A DNA stretch of 64,000 nucleotides. It comes from Candidatus Manganitrophaceae bacterium. Lineage in GTDB: Bacteria > Nitrospirota > Nitrospiria > SBBL01 > Manganitrophaceae. Below, in pieces: positions 1 through 8,398 of the stretch. The stretch lies in contig JACQEZ010000016.1 of assembly GCA_016200325.1 (NCBI GenBank), positions 62,001 to 126,000 of the forward strand. The letters are read 5' to 3'. Position 1 is the first letter of the stretch. Each line of letters opens with the position of its first letter. A program made the translations under genes and the position numbers. Below the pieces are notes generated by a model. That model saw only the letters and a program-made list of their open reading frames with translations. It had not been told where the DNA came from and searched no databases.

Positions 1-1
1 C

Positions 2-1156
2 CTCGATCCCGCGCACAAGACAGCCGGCCGCTTTGATTCGTTCTCGAAGCGCTTCGGTCCAAAGCCGTCCGATGCTGCAGAGACGCGTCCTGTTCCAATC
101 GTCGTCCAGATCGGAACCGACGTCAAAAATGGACTCGGCCTCCTTCAGGCGATGTCCCGTGTGAACGGCAATTTGCTCCGCGCGCTGGAGGATCCGAATT
201 CAACCGAAGCGGATCGCTCGGTGGATCTTCTCCTCTCGGGCGGCAATGACGGACGGCGACCCTCGCCACAGGAGTACGAGGGGGTCGACAAGCCGAACCC
301 CCCTTTCAAAACCGGGCTGAAAGCTTTTGAAGAGATCGAAGAAATTTCCCTCGTGGCGGCGCCCGGCGCCACCGATGGATATGAAAAGGGGTATGGGGAG
401 AGCGCCGCCGCGACCATGGCGTCGCTGATCGGGCACGCGGAGCGGATGCGGTACCGATTTGCAATTCTCGACTCCGGCAACGGGCAAACGATTTCCGAAG
501 TCCGTGCCATGCGGGGGCGGATCAACTCCACCCATGCCGCCTTCTACTATCCCTGGATCACCGTTCGCGATCCGATCTCGCAACAAGAGAGCCAACTGCC
601 GCCGAGCGGCTTCGTCGCGGGGATTTATACCCGAAGCGACCTGAGCCGCGGCGTCGCGCACCCCCCCGCCGACGAAGCGGTCCGCCTGGCGGTGGGACTG
701 GAGACGATGGTCGACCCACGTCAACAAGAGATGCTGAATCCGGAAGGGATCAACTGCTTCCGCCTCTTTGAGGGACGGGGGATCCGCCTCTGGGGCGCCC
801 GGACGGCCGGCGCCGATCCGGAGTGGAAGTATGTGAACCTCCGCCGCTATCTCACCTATCTGGAACAGTCGATCGACAAAGGAACGCAATGGACCGTCTT
901 CGAGCCGAATGGAGAGCCGCTCTGGGCCACGGTGCGGCGGACGATCGAAGATTTCTTGCTGAATGAGTGGCGGTCGGGTGCGCTTCTCGGCGACAAACCG
1001 GAGACAGCCTACTTCGTCCGGTGCGACCGAACGACGATGACCCAAGACGATCTCGACCACGGCCGCCTCCTCATCTTAATCGGCGTGGCGCCGCTGAAAC
1101 CGGCGGAGTTCGTGATCTTCCGGATCGGTCAGTGGACGGCAGCCAGGAAAGACTGA
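2..1156 (+). CDS. Contractile tail sheath protein, 5'-truncated by window edge
   Basis: The frame is open from base 2 and gives 384 residues, so the true start lies upstream; the ATG at 152 is internal. The protein resembles the C-terminal two thirds of contractile tail sheath proteins (phage FI type, also used by R-pyocins and extracellular contractile injection systems). Visible family signs are an LLSGGNDG loop, an EEISLVAAPG segment, a Rossmann-like core (FAILDSGNG), the AAFYYPWITVRDP strand followed by a PPSGFVAGIYTRSD stretch, and a C-terminal NLRRYLTYLEQSI / FEPNGEPLW block where sheath subunits hook to each other. No other tail gene lies to its right in the window, so it would be the last sheath gene of a cluster extending left. 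Whether this is a prophage or a domesticated injection machine cannot be told from here. Confidence 0.85.
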   Translation, partial: LDPAHKTAGRFDSFSKRFGPKPSDAAETRPVPIVVQIGTDVKNGLGLLQAMSRVNGNLLRALEDPNSTEADRSVDLLLSGGNDGRRPSPQEYEGVDKPNPPFKTGLKAFEEIEEISLVAAPGATDGYEKGYGESAAATMASLIGHAERMRYRFAILDSGNGQTISEVRAMRGRINSTHAAFYYPWITVRDPISQQESQLPPSGFVAGIYTRSDLSRGVAHPPADEAVRLAVGLETMVDPRQQEMLNPEGINCFRLFEGRGIRLWGARTAGADPEWKYVNLRRYLTYLEQSIDKGTQWTVFEPNGEPLWATVRRTIEDFLLNEWRSGALLGDKPETAYFVRCDRTTMTQDDLDHGRLLILIGVAPLKPAEFVIFRIGQWTAARKD

Positions 1157-1199
1157 AGAAATTGGAATCCCGGCAGGCCGGAGAGACCCTTCATTCACG

Positions 1200-1228
1200 T
1201 TGATTCTCTTCAAACCGTTCGCTATACT
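1200..1228 (+). promoter_or_regulatory. Sigma70-like promoter for the peroxiredoxin gene
   Basis: TTGATT at 1200-1205 and TATACT at 1223-1228 are separated by 17 bases. Transcription would begin near 1235, which excludes the upstream in-frame ATG at 1231 and supports the ATG at 1261. Confidence 0.7.
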
Positions 1229-1260
1229 GAGTGGATCGACAACGGATGGAGGAACCTTCT

Positions 1261-1809
1261 ATGAAGCAGCTTCTCGGCCTCTTTTTTCTCTTGGTTCTCG
1301 GAGCCGGCATCGACCTCACTCAAACCGTTCCGGTCCGGGCAGAAGGGTTCTCCGTCAAAGAAGGAGCGCCGGCGCCCGACTTCACCCTCCCCGATCAGGA
1401 CGGAAAGCCGGTCACTCTCTCGTCGTTCCGGGGCCAATGGGTCGTCCTTTATTTTTATCCGAAAGACGACACCCCCGGCTGCACCAAAGAGGCCTGCTCT
1501 TTCCGGGATAACATCGTCGCCATCCAACACCTCAATGCGACGATCCTCGGGGTCAGCGTCGATTCGGTGGCGTCTCATAAGAAATTTTCCGACAAACACC
1601 ATCTGAATTTTCAGATCCTCGCCGACGACCAATTTAAGGTGACCCAGCAGTACGGCACCCTCACCCGATTTATGGGGAGCGACATCGCCCGCCGAAGCAG
1701 CGTAATCATCGATCCGAAAGGAATCATCCGAAAACTCTTCCCCGCCGTTGAGCCGACCGATCATGCCCGGGAGATCCATCAAACGCTCAAGACACTCCAA
1801 GGGAGTTAA
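1261..1809 (+). CDS. Exported thiol peroxidase of the PrxQ/BCP family
   Basis: Protein of 182 aa. It should reduce hydroperoxides in the cell envelope with electrons from a thioredoxin-like partner. Residues 1-28 form a Sec signal peptide (basic start, long hydrophobic run, VRA before EGF). The peroxiredoxin core follows: PDFTLPDQDGKPV, then the active site TPGCTKEAC with peroxidatic Cys74 and a second Cys79 five residues later, the spacing typical of atypical two-Cys PrxQ/BCP enzymes. Start chosen at 1261 because GGAGGA (1248-1253) sits 7 bases upstream and the promoter start point lies after the other candidate. Most BCP proteins are cytoplasmic, so the signal peptide is the notable point. 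Stands alone behind its own promoter. Confidence 0.92.
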   Translation: MKQLLGLFFLLVLGAGIDLTQTVPVRAEGFSVKEGAPAPDFTLPDQDGKPVTLSSFRGQWVVLYFYPKDDTPGCTKEACSFRDNIVAIQHLNATILGVSVDSVASHKKFSDKHHLNFQILADDQFKVTQQYGTLTRFMGSDIARRSSVIIDPKGIIRKLFPAVEPTDHAREIHQTLKTLQGS

Positions 1810-2097
1810 ACGGTCGCGCTCCCGCCTTATATCAGCGCGGGAGGCGTCACGGCCCACCGCGAGAACGGCGTCTTCTTAATCACCTTGCCGAAGGAGGCTG
1901 AGGCGAAGCCACGTCAAATCAGAATCGAGGGCTGATCGGTCAATGGACCCTCGTGCGGAGGGGTGTCTGCTCCCCTCCGCGGAGGGGGCTTCCATTTCAT
2001 CAGGAAGGTCTCTTATGAATAAGGAGGTTCTGAAAAGCGGCGACAGGGCGCACGCAGAGCAGCATTCCTTACTTACCCACGAGGTCATCTTACCGGC

Positions 2098-2469
2098 CTA
2101 GGCCGCCGCCCGCTTGTGGCCCTCCGCCATCTTACGGCACGATGCGGCACAGCGCCGGCAGATATCGGCACAGGCAGCCATTTGATCATCATCGCTGAAC
2201 TGCGCACATTCCGCCGCACACGCCTCACACACCTCGGCGCATGCTCCGCAGATTCTCGGATGGAGATCGGAATGCCGGATCAGAAAACCGGCCGAGGTCT
2301 GGCAGATCTCCGCGCAGTCGAGCAGCCGCCGGATCGGCCCCGGCGCCGCAAACAGGCCTCCCTGCTCCAGGCAATAATTGATCATCTCCAGACAAATGCG
2401 ATAACAATCGAGGCAATTGAGAATGCATTGCTCCATTTCTTCGCTCATCTGCTCCATTTTCTGTGCCAT
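2098..2469 (-). CDS. Four-helix-bundle copper-binding cysteine-rich protein (Csp/DUF326 type)
   Basis: Protein of 123 aa with 16 cysteines spaced along predicted amphipathic helices (CILNCLDC, CGACAEVCEACAAEC, CADICRRCAASC). This is the pattern of copper storage proteins, where Cys side chains line the inside of a four-helix bundle and hold many Cu(I) ions. There is no signal peptide, so it resembles the cytosolic Csp3 group. The start at 2469 is preceded by AAGGAG at good spacing; an upstream in-frame start would add 17 residues. A TATAAT box on the minus strand at 2524-2519 is a plausible -10. The metal specificity is inferred from the family. Confidence 0.85.
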   Translation of the reverse strand: MAQKMEQMSEEMEQCILNCLDCYRICLEMINYCLEQGGLFAAPGPIRRLLDCAEICQTSAGFLIRHSDLHPRICGACAEVCEACAAECAQFSDDDQMAACADICRRCAASCRKMAEGHKRAAA

Positions 2470-2847
2470 CTGAGATCTCCTTTTTTCGAATGGATTTCGG
2501 TCCGCTCGCTTCCTCACCATTATAAATATTTTTCCGGTTGCATGAAGGTAACATTCCCTACTTACTCGGATGAGTTATTGCCCGCTCCTCTTTTGATAAG
2601 GTTGAGTGAATAGGAACGGTCCTCTATCCGACCGTTAGAAATGTCACAGAAGATAGAACCGTTTTAACGGATGAGAACGATCTGGAAAACAGACGGCAAG
2701 AAGCGCCTCACCTTCTGGAGATCAAAACCAGGCGAAGGGATGCGTTCCGGAAAGAGAAGGAGGAAGGCGAGAAAGTGCGCCGACGGCGGGTCGCTTCCGT
2801 CGGGTGAGCGCTTTCATCAGAAAAAGGGATTTGGATTTTAGGGTCGC
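2470..2847. other. Intergenic region, no supported gene
   Basis: Lies between the start of the Cys-rich protein and the 3' end of the SET gene. Apart from the possible -10 box near 2519-2524 nothing definite is seen. A 56-codon Arg/Lys-rich frame on the plus strand (2671-2841) lacks a ribosome site. Confidence 0.4.
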
Positions 2848-3360
2848 TTAAGACTCGGTCTCTTCGGTGAGGGGGGCCAAGATGGTTTTACGGCAGGTGG
2901 CCGCGCCGCAATGGCAGGCATAACGCCGCTCATCTTCCGCATCTTCTTCTCCGTCGCGCTCATAGGCGTAGTCGAAGAAAAGCTCTTCGCCGGCGGCGAT
3001 GTCGCGAATCGCGTCGATAAAGATCCGACCGTCCTCATTCACCGACTCGCAGTTTGGGTCGCAGGCGTGATTGAAGTAGCGGGCATCGTTCCCTTCATGG
3101 GTGGCGTCGATGACGGTCTGGTCGTCGACGCTGAAGAGAAAGGTGTGGTGGCGCTCCATCTCGTAATCGTTATAGCGGGCGTCGGCCGCTTCATGGGTGA
3201 TCCGCTCCCCGGTATATTCGATGAGGCGCGTCCCCTTTGGAATCGGCCGGACGGCAAACGCCCCCGATCCATGGATCGGAGAGGTGCGGACCTCGAACCA
3301 AGGCCGGGTCCGTTGTCGGGGGCTTCTCTTTGTTAGGATCTCATTCGGTTCGACCAGCAT
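2848..3360 (-). CDS. SET-domain protein lysine methyltransferase
   Basis: Protein of 170 aa, essentially one SET domain plus post-SET tail. Visible signatures: HGSGAFAVRPIPKG near residues 30-43, the S-adenosylmethionine/knot motif NHACDPNC at 97-104, ELFFDYAYE near 126-134, and a post-SET CHCGAATCR at 149-157. Cys104, Cys149, Cys151 and Cys156 match the four ligands of the post-SET zinc site. Members transfer methyl groups from SAM to lysine side chains of proteins; the bacterial substrate is unknown. No signal peptide. No clear ribosome site precedes 3360, so the first few residues are less certain. It stands alone. Confidence 0.88.
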   Translation of the reverse strand: MLVEPNEILTKRSPRQRTRPWFEVRTSPIHGSGAFAVRPIPKGTRLIEYTGERITHEAADARYNDYEMERHHTFLFSVDDQTVIDATHEGNDARYFNHACDPNCESVNEDGRIFIDAIRDIAAGEELFFDYAYERDGEEDAEDERRYACHCGAATCRKTILAPLTEETES

Positions 3361-3695
3361 GTAGACAGGCGGCTTTCTATCGGCGGGAGGAGACGTCCCT
3401 TAAAAGTTGACGCTGCGTGTGCCCAAGAGGTTCGCATGCGCGATGTCCCATCGGTAACAGCTGCGAAGTCTAACAAAGAGTTTCTTTTTTGTAAAGAGGA
3501 ATGGATCGAAAGGGAGGCACTTATTACGAATGGGGAGTGATTCGGACGGGGACCCTCGACCCGCACGTGCGTTGACGCTGCGCAGGCACCCATTAAAAAC
3601 GTAATACCGGAAGGCGGTGACAAAGTTTAGACTGAGAAGAAAAAGGAATGAGAGAGGCCGGCCTGGCGCTTCTCAGCGGCAACGGTCTCGGCCGC
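3361..3695. other. Intergenic region with a 12-bp direct repeat
   Basis: GTTGACGCTGCG occurs at 3406-3417 and again at 3571-3582. The overlapping 96-codon minus frame has no family features and is not called. Nothing else is recognisable. Confidence 0.4.
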
Positions 3696-4280
3696 TCACG
3701 GTTTTTTGGTTGATTTCTCTAACGCGCTCAACCTGACCCCGGCGACTAAAACACCGATCGGCACACCTTCAGAAAAGACCGGCGTGGAGATCTGAATTGA
3801 ATAAGTTTGGCTCGATTCATCGTATTCCGGTTTTCCTTGCCAAGCCGACCCTTTTCTAAAAGGGACTTCAAACTTCGGCATCCCCTTGTGGAGGTAATAG
3901 GTTGTCTTCTCCACAAAGGCCACCTTCTCCCCATTCGATCCGCTCAAAAAGGCCTCGGTGAAGATCGAATCTTTCGCTTCGATTTTGCTCTTCAGAAACC
4001 GTGCAGCCGGGTTCTCCTGAAACGTTTTGATGAGCGGATCGGAAGGGGGGGTGTTTTTCCATTTGGCATTATCGAGGCCGGAGATCGGTCCTTTCTTATT
4101 CTGCTGTTGGACCTCCTTGATGATGACCGGATTGGACGCCCAGAACGCAATCGTCGTCTTCTCCTTCTCCAACTCCGCTTGAACGGCCGGATTCATCTCG
4201 GTGTTCTGCGCACCGGCGAAAGAAGCGATCCACAACAGACCGATCATCACGGTGAGGCTGGTATAGATCCTAAATCTCAT
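3696..4280 (-). CDS. Exported single-Cache (PDC-like) sensor protein
   Basis: Protein of 194 aa. Residues 1-24 form a signal peptide ending at FAGA before QN. The rest resembles the extracellular PDC/Cache fold used as ligand pocket in chemoreceptors and kinases: an early helix with VQAELEKEK, a central strand FTEAFLSGSNGEKVAF, a YYLHKG turn, a PEYDESSQTYSIQISTPVF strand pair, and VPIGVLVAGVRLSAL at the end, the usual closing Cache strand. No transmembrane helix or output domain follows, so it is a free periplasmic module that would need a partner. Start chosen at 4280 because AAGGA lies just upstream; five residues earlier is less likely. It has its own promoter. Confidence 0.8.
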   Translation of the reverse strand: MRFRIYTSLTVMIGLLWIASFAGAQNTEMNPAVQAELEKEKTTIAFWASNPVIIKEVQQQNKKGPISGLDNAKWKNTPPSDPLIKTFQENPAARFLKSKIEAKDSIFTEAFLSGSNGEKVAFVEKTTYYLHKGMPKFEVPFRKGSAWQGKPEYDESSQTYSIQISTPVFSEGVPIGVLVAGVRLSALEKSTKKP

Positions 4281-4389
4281 GGGTCCTTCTCTCATTAAGG
4301 ATCATCCGACAAAGACGGGAAACAAATCGGCTTTGAACCGATCTCTTCTCGATTCATGATCCTCAAAAAGGATCTGTCGCGTCCTAGTA

Positions 4390-4417
4390 AATATAGCAAG
4401 GATTGATGATTCGTCAA
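4390..4417 (-). promoter_or_regulatory. Sigma70-like promoter for the PDC-sensor gene
   Basis: On the minus strand TTGACG (4417-4412) and TATATT (4395-4390) have a 16-base spacer. A small inverted repeat GATCC/GGATC (about 4361-4377) lies in the leader. Confidence 0.6.
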
Positions 4418-4565
4418 ATGAGAGAAGAAAAAAGCGGGGGACCGGTCCGTTCAGCCCGGCAAGGTCGGTTGCACGCAGCGGAGGAAAGCGGTTGGGCACC
4501 CGGCCGGGTGATCCGAATCGGAATCCTCCCGAGGGGTGTCGCGCTTCCCACCGCTCCCGAGAAAC

Positions 4566-5021
4566 TCAGGCCGCGCGACGTTGACCGCCGGTGTGGGTGC
4601 CAACCCACTTCACCAGGGTCGCTGCGTTCATCGCGCCCGGTTGGCGCGCGACCTCCCGGCCGCCCTGAAAAAGGGCGACGGTCGGGATGCTGAGAATGTT
4701 GAAGCGCGCCGCGAGGCGTTGTTCTTTTTCCGTATTCACCTTGACGAGGCGCGCATTCGGCTCGAGCATCGCCGCCGCCTTTTCGAATTCGGGCGCCATC
4801 ATGAGGCAAGGCCTGCACCAAGGAGCCCAGAAGTCGACCACCACCGGGAGATCGTTCTGGGCGATCTGCCGATCGAAGCCCGCTTCGTCGAGCTCAACCG
4901 GATGGCCACTAAAGAGCGGCTGATGACATTGTCCGCAGCGCGGCCCCTGGCTGAGCCGCTCGGATGGAACCCGGTTGATGGCGGTGCAGTGCGGGCAGAC
5001 GACACGAACAGAATCACTCAT
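4566..5021 (-). CDS. trxC: Thioredoxin 2 with N-terminal zinc ribbon
   Basis: Protein of 151 aa. The N-terminus holds a zinc ribbon with Cys9-x2-Cys12 and Cys29-x2-Cys32, diagnostic of TrxC, and a thioredoxin domain follows. The redox site is WCRPC (Cys69, Cys72) rather than the usual WCGPC; an Arg in the first inner position should shift the redox potential. The cis-proline motif SIPT is present. GAGGAG precedes the ATG at 5021. TrxC reduces disulfides in cytosolic proteins and is linked to oxidative and zinc stress. It is monocistronic here. Confidence 0.93.
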   Translation of the reverse strand: MSDSVRVVCPHCTAINRVPSERLSQGPRCGQCHQPLFSGHPVELDEAGFDRQIAQNDLPVVVDFWAPWCRPCLMMAPEFEKAAAMLEPNARLVKVNTEKEQRLAARFNILSIPTVALFQGGREVARQPGAMNAATLVKWVGTHTGGQRRAA

Positions 5022-5249
5022 GGAGAACTCCTCACCAATGGATGCCTTTTTAATTCCAAGTTAAATTCAAATCGGACCCCTTGTCAATCAGGTCGTTGAG
5101 TCACCCTTATTCTTAGGAATCAAAGCGATCAAAACGGAGCCGCTCCCCGATCAACAGAAGCAAATCGGAAAACGCGCCCCGTGGGTCACGGATAGAACAG
5201 GCGATAACAGACGCTGCAGGGACTCGGCCCGGAGGACCTCACGAGCGGC

Positions 5250-5921
5250 TTAACCAAACCGGCTTAACGGACAGGCCTCGTGGCGGTGGGGCCGTGCGGG
5301 GCAATAGTCTCTTCCATAATTGATGACGCGGACGTTGAAATGAGGCCACTCTTCCTTCGGCAGAATCGCCATCAGGTCCCGCTCGATCTTGTCGGGATCG
5401 GTCTCGTCGGTCAGTCCCCAGCGCCGCGAGAGTCGCTTCACATGGGTGTCGACCGCGATCCCCTCGCTGATCCCAAAGGCCTGCGATTGAATGACATTGG
5501 CGGTCTTCCGCCCGACGAAGGGAATGCTTCGAAGCGCCTCCATCGTCCGAGGGACCTCCCCGCCGAAGACCTCCTTCACCATTTTCGCCGCCTTCAGGAT
5601 GCTCTTGGCTTTAATCGGGTGGAAGTTGACCGACTTGATCTCCCGGTCGAATTCCTCCGGATCGGCCTTCACATAGTCATCGAGCGTCTTGTATTTCTGA
5701 AAGAGCCGATCGGTCACCTCATTCACCTTTTTATCGGTCGTCTGAGCCGAGAGGGCCACGGCGACATAGAGCTCCCAGGGATTGGCGTGGCGAAGGATCG
5801 TCTTCGCCTGAGGATAGAGCTTCTTTAGAGCGGCGACGATCTCGGCCGCTTTCTTCTCTCGCGCCCGGCGTTTCTCGATCTCCGCGGCGCTCTCCGTTTT
5901 ATTTGCCAGTGGACGCTTCAT
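5250..5921 (-). CDS. nth: Endonuclease III homologue with incomplete iron-sulfur loop
   Basis: Protein of 223 aa, a DNA N-glycosylase/AP lyase for oxidised pyrimidines. The helix-hairpin-helix IPFVGRKTANVI carries catalytic Lys139, and AVDTH carries catalytic Asp158; spacing matches E. coli Nth. The C-terminal cluster loop normally has Cys-x6-Cys-x2-Cys-x5-Cys. Here the four positions are Cys207, His214, Cys217 and Gly223 (the last residue), so two ligands are gone. The N-terminal extension is Lys/Arg-rich. Start at 5921 follows AAAGG and lies 7 bases beyond the stop of the upstream aldo/keto reductase gene, indicating co-transcription. The name is firm from the core; cluster binding is doubtful. 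Confidence 0.9.
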   Translation of the reverse strand: MKRPLANKTESAAEIEKRRAREKKAAEIVAALKKLYPQAKTILRHANPWELYVAVALSAQTTDKKVNEVTDRLFQKYKTLDDYVKADPEEFDREIKSVNFHPIKAKSILKAAKMVKEVFGGEVPRTMEALRSIPFVGRKTANVIQSQAFGISEGIAVDTHVKRLSRRWGLTDETDPDKIERDLMAILPKEEWPHFNVRVINYGRDYCPARPHRHEACPLSRFG

Positions 5922-5928
5922 CGTACCT

Positions 5929-6969
5929 TTAGCCGAGCCACTCTGGATATTGCGCGGTGGCGTCGAAAACCGGGGTGGTCTTGAACTTCTCATATCGTCC
6001 TTCAGCGGCGGCCGCGGCGGTCCGCTGCAGCAGCGCTTTCACCGCGGCCGGCGCCATCGGTTGAAACGTCCGGACCGCCTCCAGCGCCTGATCGAGAATC
6101 TGCATGCCGTCGATCCCAGTGATGACAACCGAGGTCGGGAGGTTCATCGCATAATGGAGGCACTCCATCGGCGTGGCCACTTTGCTCTCCAGAATGATCT
6201 TTCCCCCCATCGACTTCATCCCGAGCACCCCGATCTGATTTTTGATTAAGACCGGAAGCACCCGGTTTTGAAAACTGCGGAAGTGCGCATCCATCACATT
6301 CAAAGGCATCTGGACGGTGTCAAACCGGGTGTTGTGTTTCTCCGCGACCTCGAGCATCCTTAAATGGACGAGCGGGTCTTTGTGTCCGGTGAACCCGATG
6401 TAGCGGAGCTTCCCCGCTTTGCGCGCCTCGAGCAACGCCTCCTGCGCCCCCCCTTCGGCAAAGATCCGGTCGGGATCTTCCAGCCGGATGATTTCATGGT
6501 GCTGCACCAGGTCGATCCGATCGGTCTGGAGCCGCTGGAGCGATTCGTCCAATTGTTTGGCGGCAGCCTCTTTCGTCCGGCCGTCGATCTTCGTCATCAA
6601 GAAGACCCGCTCTCGATAGCCGTCGCGCAGCGCTTTTCCCATCCGGACCTCACTCCCACCGTCATGGTAGTCCCACGAGTTGTCCATAAAGGTGACGCCA
6701 TGGTCGATCGCCTTGCGGATGATCCCGATCCCCTCCTGTTCATCAGGATCGCCGATGTGATATCCGCCGAGCCCGATCACGGAAACCTGCTCGCCGGTCC
6801 GGCCAAGGGTCCGATAAAGCATCTCCCCTTTGCGAACCGACTTCGGGGTTTGAAACACCGGCGTCTGCGCAACCAGGGTCGGCTCCCCGCCCCCTTCATT
6901 CATGGCCAACCCCGCCGCCGCGCCTGCGACCGAGGCGCTCAGCTTCAAAAAATCCCGTCGCGTTTTCAT
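5929..6969 (-). CDS. Tat-exported aldo/keto reductase
   Basis: Protein of 346 aa. A twin-arginine signal (TRRDFLKLSASVAG, Arg4-Arg5) marks export in folded, cofactor-loaded form. The (beta/alpha)8 aldo/keto reductase domain begins near LYRTLGRTGEQVSVIGLGG (51-69). The catalytic tetrad is visible: Asp96 in FMDNSWDY, Tyr101, Lys127 in LMTKIDG, and a His in the DLVQHHEI stretch near 157. NADPH binding is expected from the family; the substrate is not known. It is the first gene of a two-gene unit with nth, whose start lies just beyond its stop, although the two products act in different compartments. Confidence 0.88.
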   Translation of the reverse strand: MKTRRDFLKLSASVAGAAAGLAMNEGGGEPTLVAQTPVFQTPKSVRKGEMLYRTLGRTGEQVSVIGLGGYHIGDPDEQEGIGIIRKAIDHGVTFMDNSWDYHDGGSEVRMGKALRDGYRERVFLMTKIDGRTKEAAAKQLDESLQRLQTDRIDLVQHHEIIRLEDPDRIFAEGGAQEALLEARKAGKLRYIGFTGHKDPLVHLRMLEVAEKHNTRFDTVQMPLNVMDAHFRSFQNRVLPVLIKNQIGVLGMKSMGGKIILESKVATPMECLHYAMNLPTSVVITGIDGMQILDQALEAVRTFQPMAPAAVKALLQRTAAAAAEGRYEKFKTTPVFDATAQYPEWLG

Positions 6970-7256
6970 TCATCGTCTCCGATATCATCTTGGGCCTCAA
7001 AACGAGCATCCTCTTCCCGCCCTCCCCAAATCGATATCGAATATTTTATCTCCTTTCCGGCTTCGCCGACTGTAATAAACCTTACATTTACAGGCCGGGG
7101 TGGCGCGAAGCAAGGGGGTGTTCAGACCGCCTTGCGAGCGATTCGGGAAACCTTCTAAAATGATTGAAGTGTTGGGGATGCTTTTTCTTTTGACCGGTCC
7201 CCTGTCGAGGGTGGTTCGCCGAGCAGAGGACTCGGCGCGGAGGAGATCAGGTCGGC

Positions 7257-7937
7257 ATGGCAGCTCGAATTATTCAACCGGAGATAAAAGAGATCGATGA
7301 TTTAGGTCGAGAGGATCACTACCGAAAATGGTTGGTGAAGACCCCCCGGGGAGCGGTGCCGATGCGTCTTTATGACGCCGCGCATCCGACGGCCGGGGTG
7401 GTCCTCGTCGGCGGCGTCGGGGGAGATTTCGATACGCCGGCCCGAGGCCTTTATCCCCGCTTGGGTGAAGCATTAATAAAAGAGAAGGTGAGTACGCTTC
7501 GGGTCGCCTTTCGTTATCCGACCGAGCTGGAAGAGTCGGTCCACGATCTTCTCGCCGGGATTCGGTTATTGGCGCAGCAAGGCCTCTCCCGGATCGGACT
7601 CGTCGGCCACTCCTTCGGCGGCGCGGTGGTCCTCACGGCGGGGGCGGTCGCGCCGGAGGTGGCGACCGTCATCGCCCTCTCCACGCAAAGTGATGGGACC
7701 GACCGGGTCGGCGACCTCGCCCCCCGTCCGATTCTCTTCATTCATGGCAGCGACGACGAGGTTCTTCCCCCCTTCTGCTCGATCGACACCTGTCGTCGCG
7801 CCGGAGAGACGAAGGCGCTCCAGATTATCAAAGGAGCCCGGCATGGTCTCGACGAAGCGGCGGACAGGGTCTACCTTCTTGTTGTTGATTGGCTGCGCCG
7901 GCATCTTCCTCTCGGTCCCTCGCAGGGCTTACCGTAA
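7257..7937 (+). CDS. Alpha/beta hydrolase, dienelactone-hydrolase-like
   Basis: Protein of 226 aa without signal peptide. The nucleophile elbow GHSFGG places Ser119; the acid is Asp166 or Asp167 in HGSDDEVLP and the base His196 in GARHGLDE, giving a full catalytic triad. The small size and order of motifs fit single-domain dienelactone-hydrolase/esterase-like enzymes. The substrate cannot be predicted. The nearest ribosome-site candidate GGAGGAG is somewhat far from the ATG at 7257, so the start may be a few codons later. It is transcribed away from the Tat reductase gene. Confidence 0.8.
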   Translation: MAARIIQPEIKEIDDLGREDHYRKWLVKTPRGAVPMRLYDAAHPTAGVVLVGGVGGDFDTPARGLYPRLGEALIKEKVSTLRVAFRYPTELEESVHDLLAGIRLLAQQGLSRIGLVGHSFGGAVVLTAGAVAPEVATVIALSTQSDGTDRVGDLAPRPILFIHGSDDEVLPPFCSIDTCRRAGETKALQIIKGARHGLDEAADRVYLLVVDWLRRHLPLGPSQGLP

Positions 7938-8125
7938 AGGATCCGATAACCTTTCATGCCGCTTGCGTCGGATCTGTGTTGCTCCTCACCGCCTTCTCTT
8001 TTGCACGGCAAGCGGAGAGCCTCGATGAAAGAAGAAGTTTATTAAGAGCCGCCGGGCGGTATTCCATTTGAAATTGATCTCGGCAGGTCATCAATTCTAT
8101 TAATATAAACTAAAGGAGGTGTGTC

Positions 8126-8191
8126 ATGGCGGTACAAGGTCCGGAATCGGAAGAGCGGGGCGGGTATGATCGATGTCAACTCCGCCGATAA
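8126..8191 (+). other. Possible leader peptide or frameshifted start of the helix-hairpin-helix gene
   Basis: A strong ribosome site (AAAGGAGG, about 8112-8118) stands 7 bases before the ATG at 8126. That frame encodes only about 21 residues (MAVQGPESEERG and on) and stops where the helix-hairpin-helix frame is already running. One base fewer in the G-rich run around 8156-8164 would join the two frames. Confidence 0.35.
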
Positions 8192-8372
8192 AGAGGCGCT
8201 GATGCAGGTGCCCGGTATCGATGAACGGCGGGCGCAGATGATCATCGATTACCGCAATCAGCATGGACCGTTTATCAATGTGGAAGAGATCCACAATATC
8301 CCCGGCTTTGGACGGGATCTCCTCTCCGCTCAGGCACGGTCGATGCTGACGGCGACGACGAAGGCCGCCTGA
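8166..8372 (+). CDS. Small helix-hairpin-helix protein (ComEA-like)
   Basis: About 68 aa from the ATG at 8166. Two HhH motifs are visible: IDVNSADKEALMQVPGID and then VEEIHNIPGFGRDLL. This is the DNA-binding module of ComEA and of small helix-hairpin-helix proteins. Neither a signal peptide nor a transmembrane helix is present, so it is not a classical ComEA. Start choice is open: GTG at 8121 is in frame but overlaps the ribosome site, ATG at 8126 has ideal spacing but is in another frame, and ATG at 8166 has only a weak site. Confidence 0.7.
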   Translation: MIDVNSADKEALMQVPGIDERRAQMIIDYRNQHGPFINVEEIHNIPGFGRDLLSAQARSMLTATTKAA

Positions 8373-8398
8373 TCTCAAGTGGGCGGAACGGCATGTGA

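Noticed and set aside
2671-2841. 56-codon basic frame
   Set aside because: No ribosome site, no similarity I can recognise, and typical of random GC-rich sequence.
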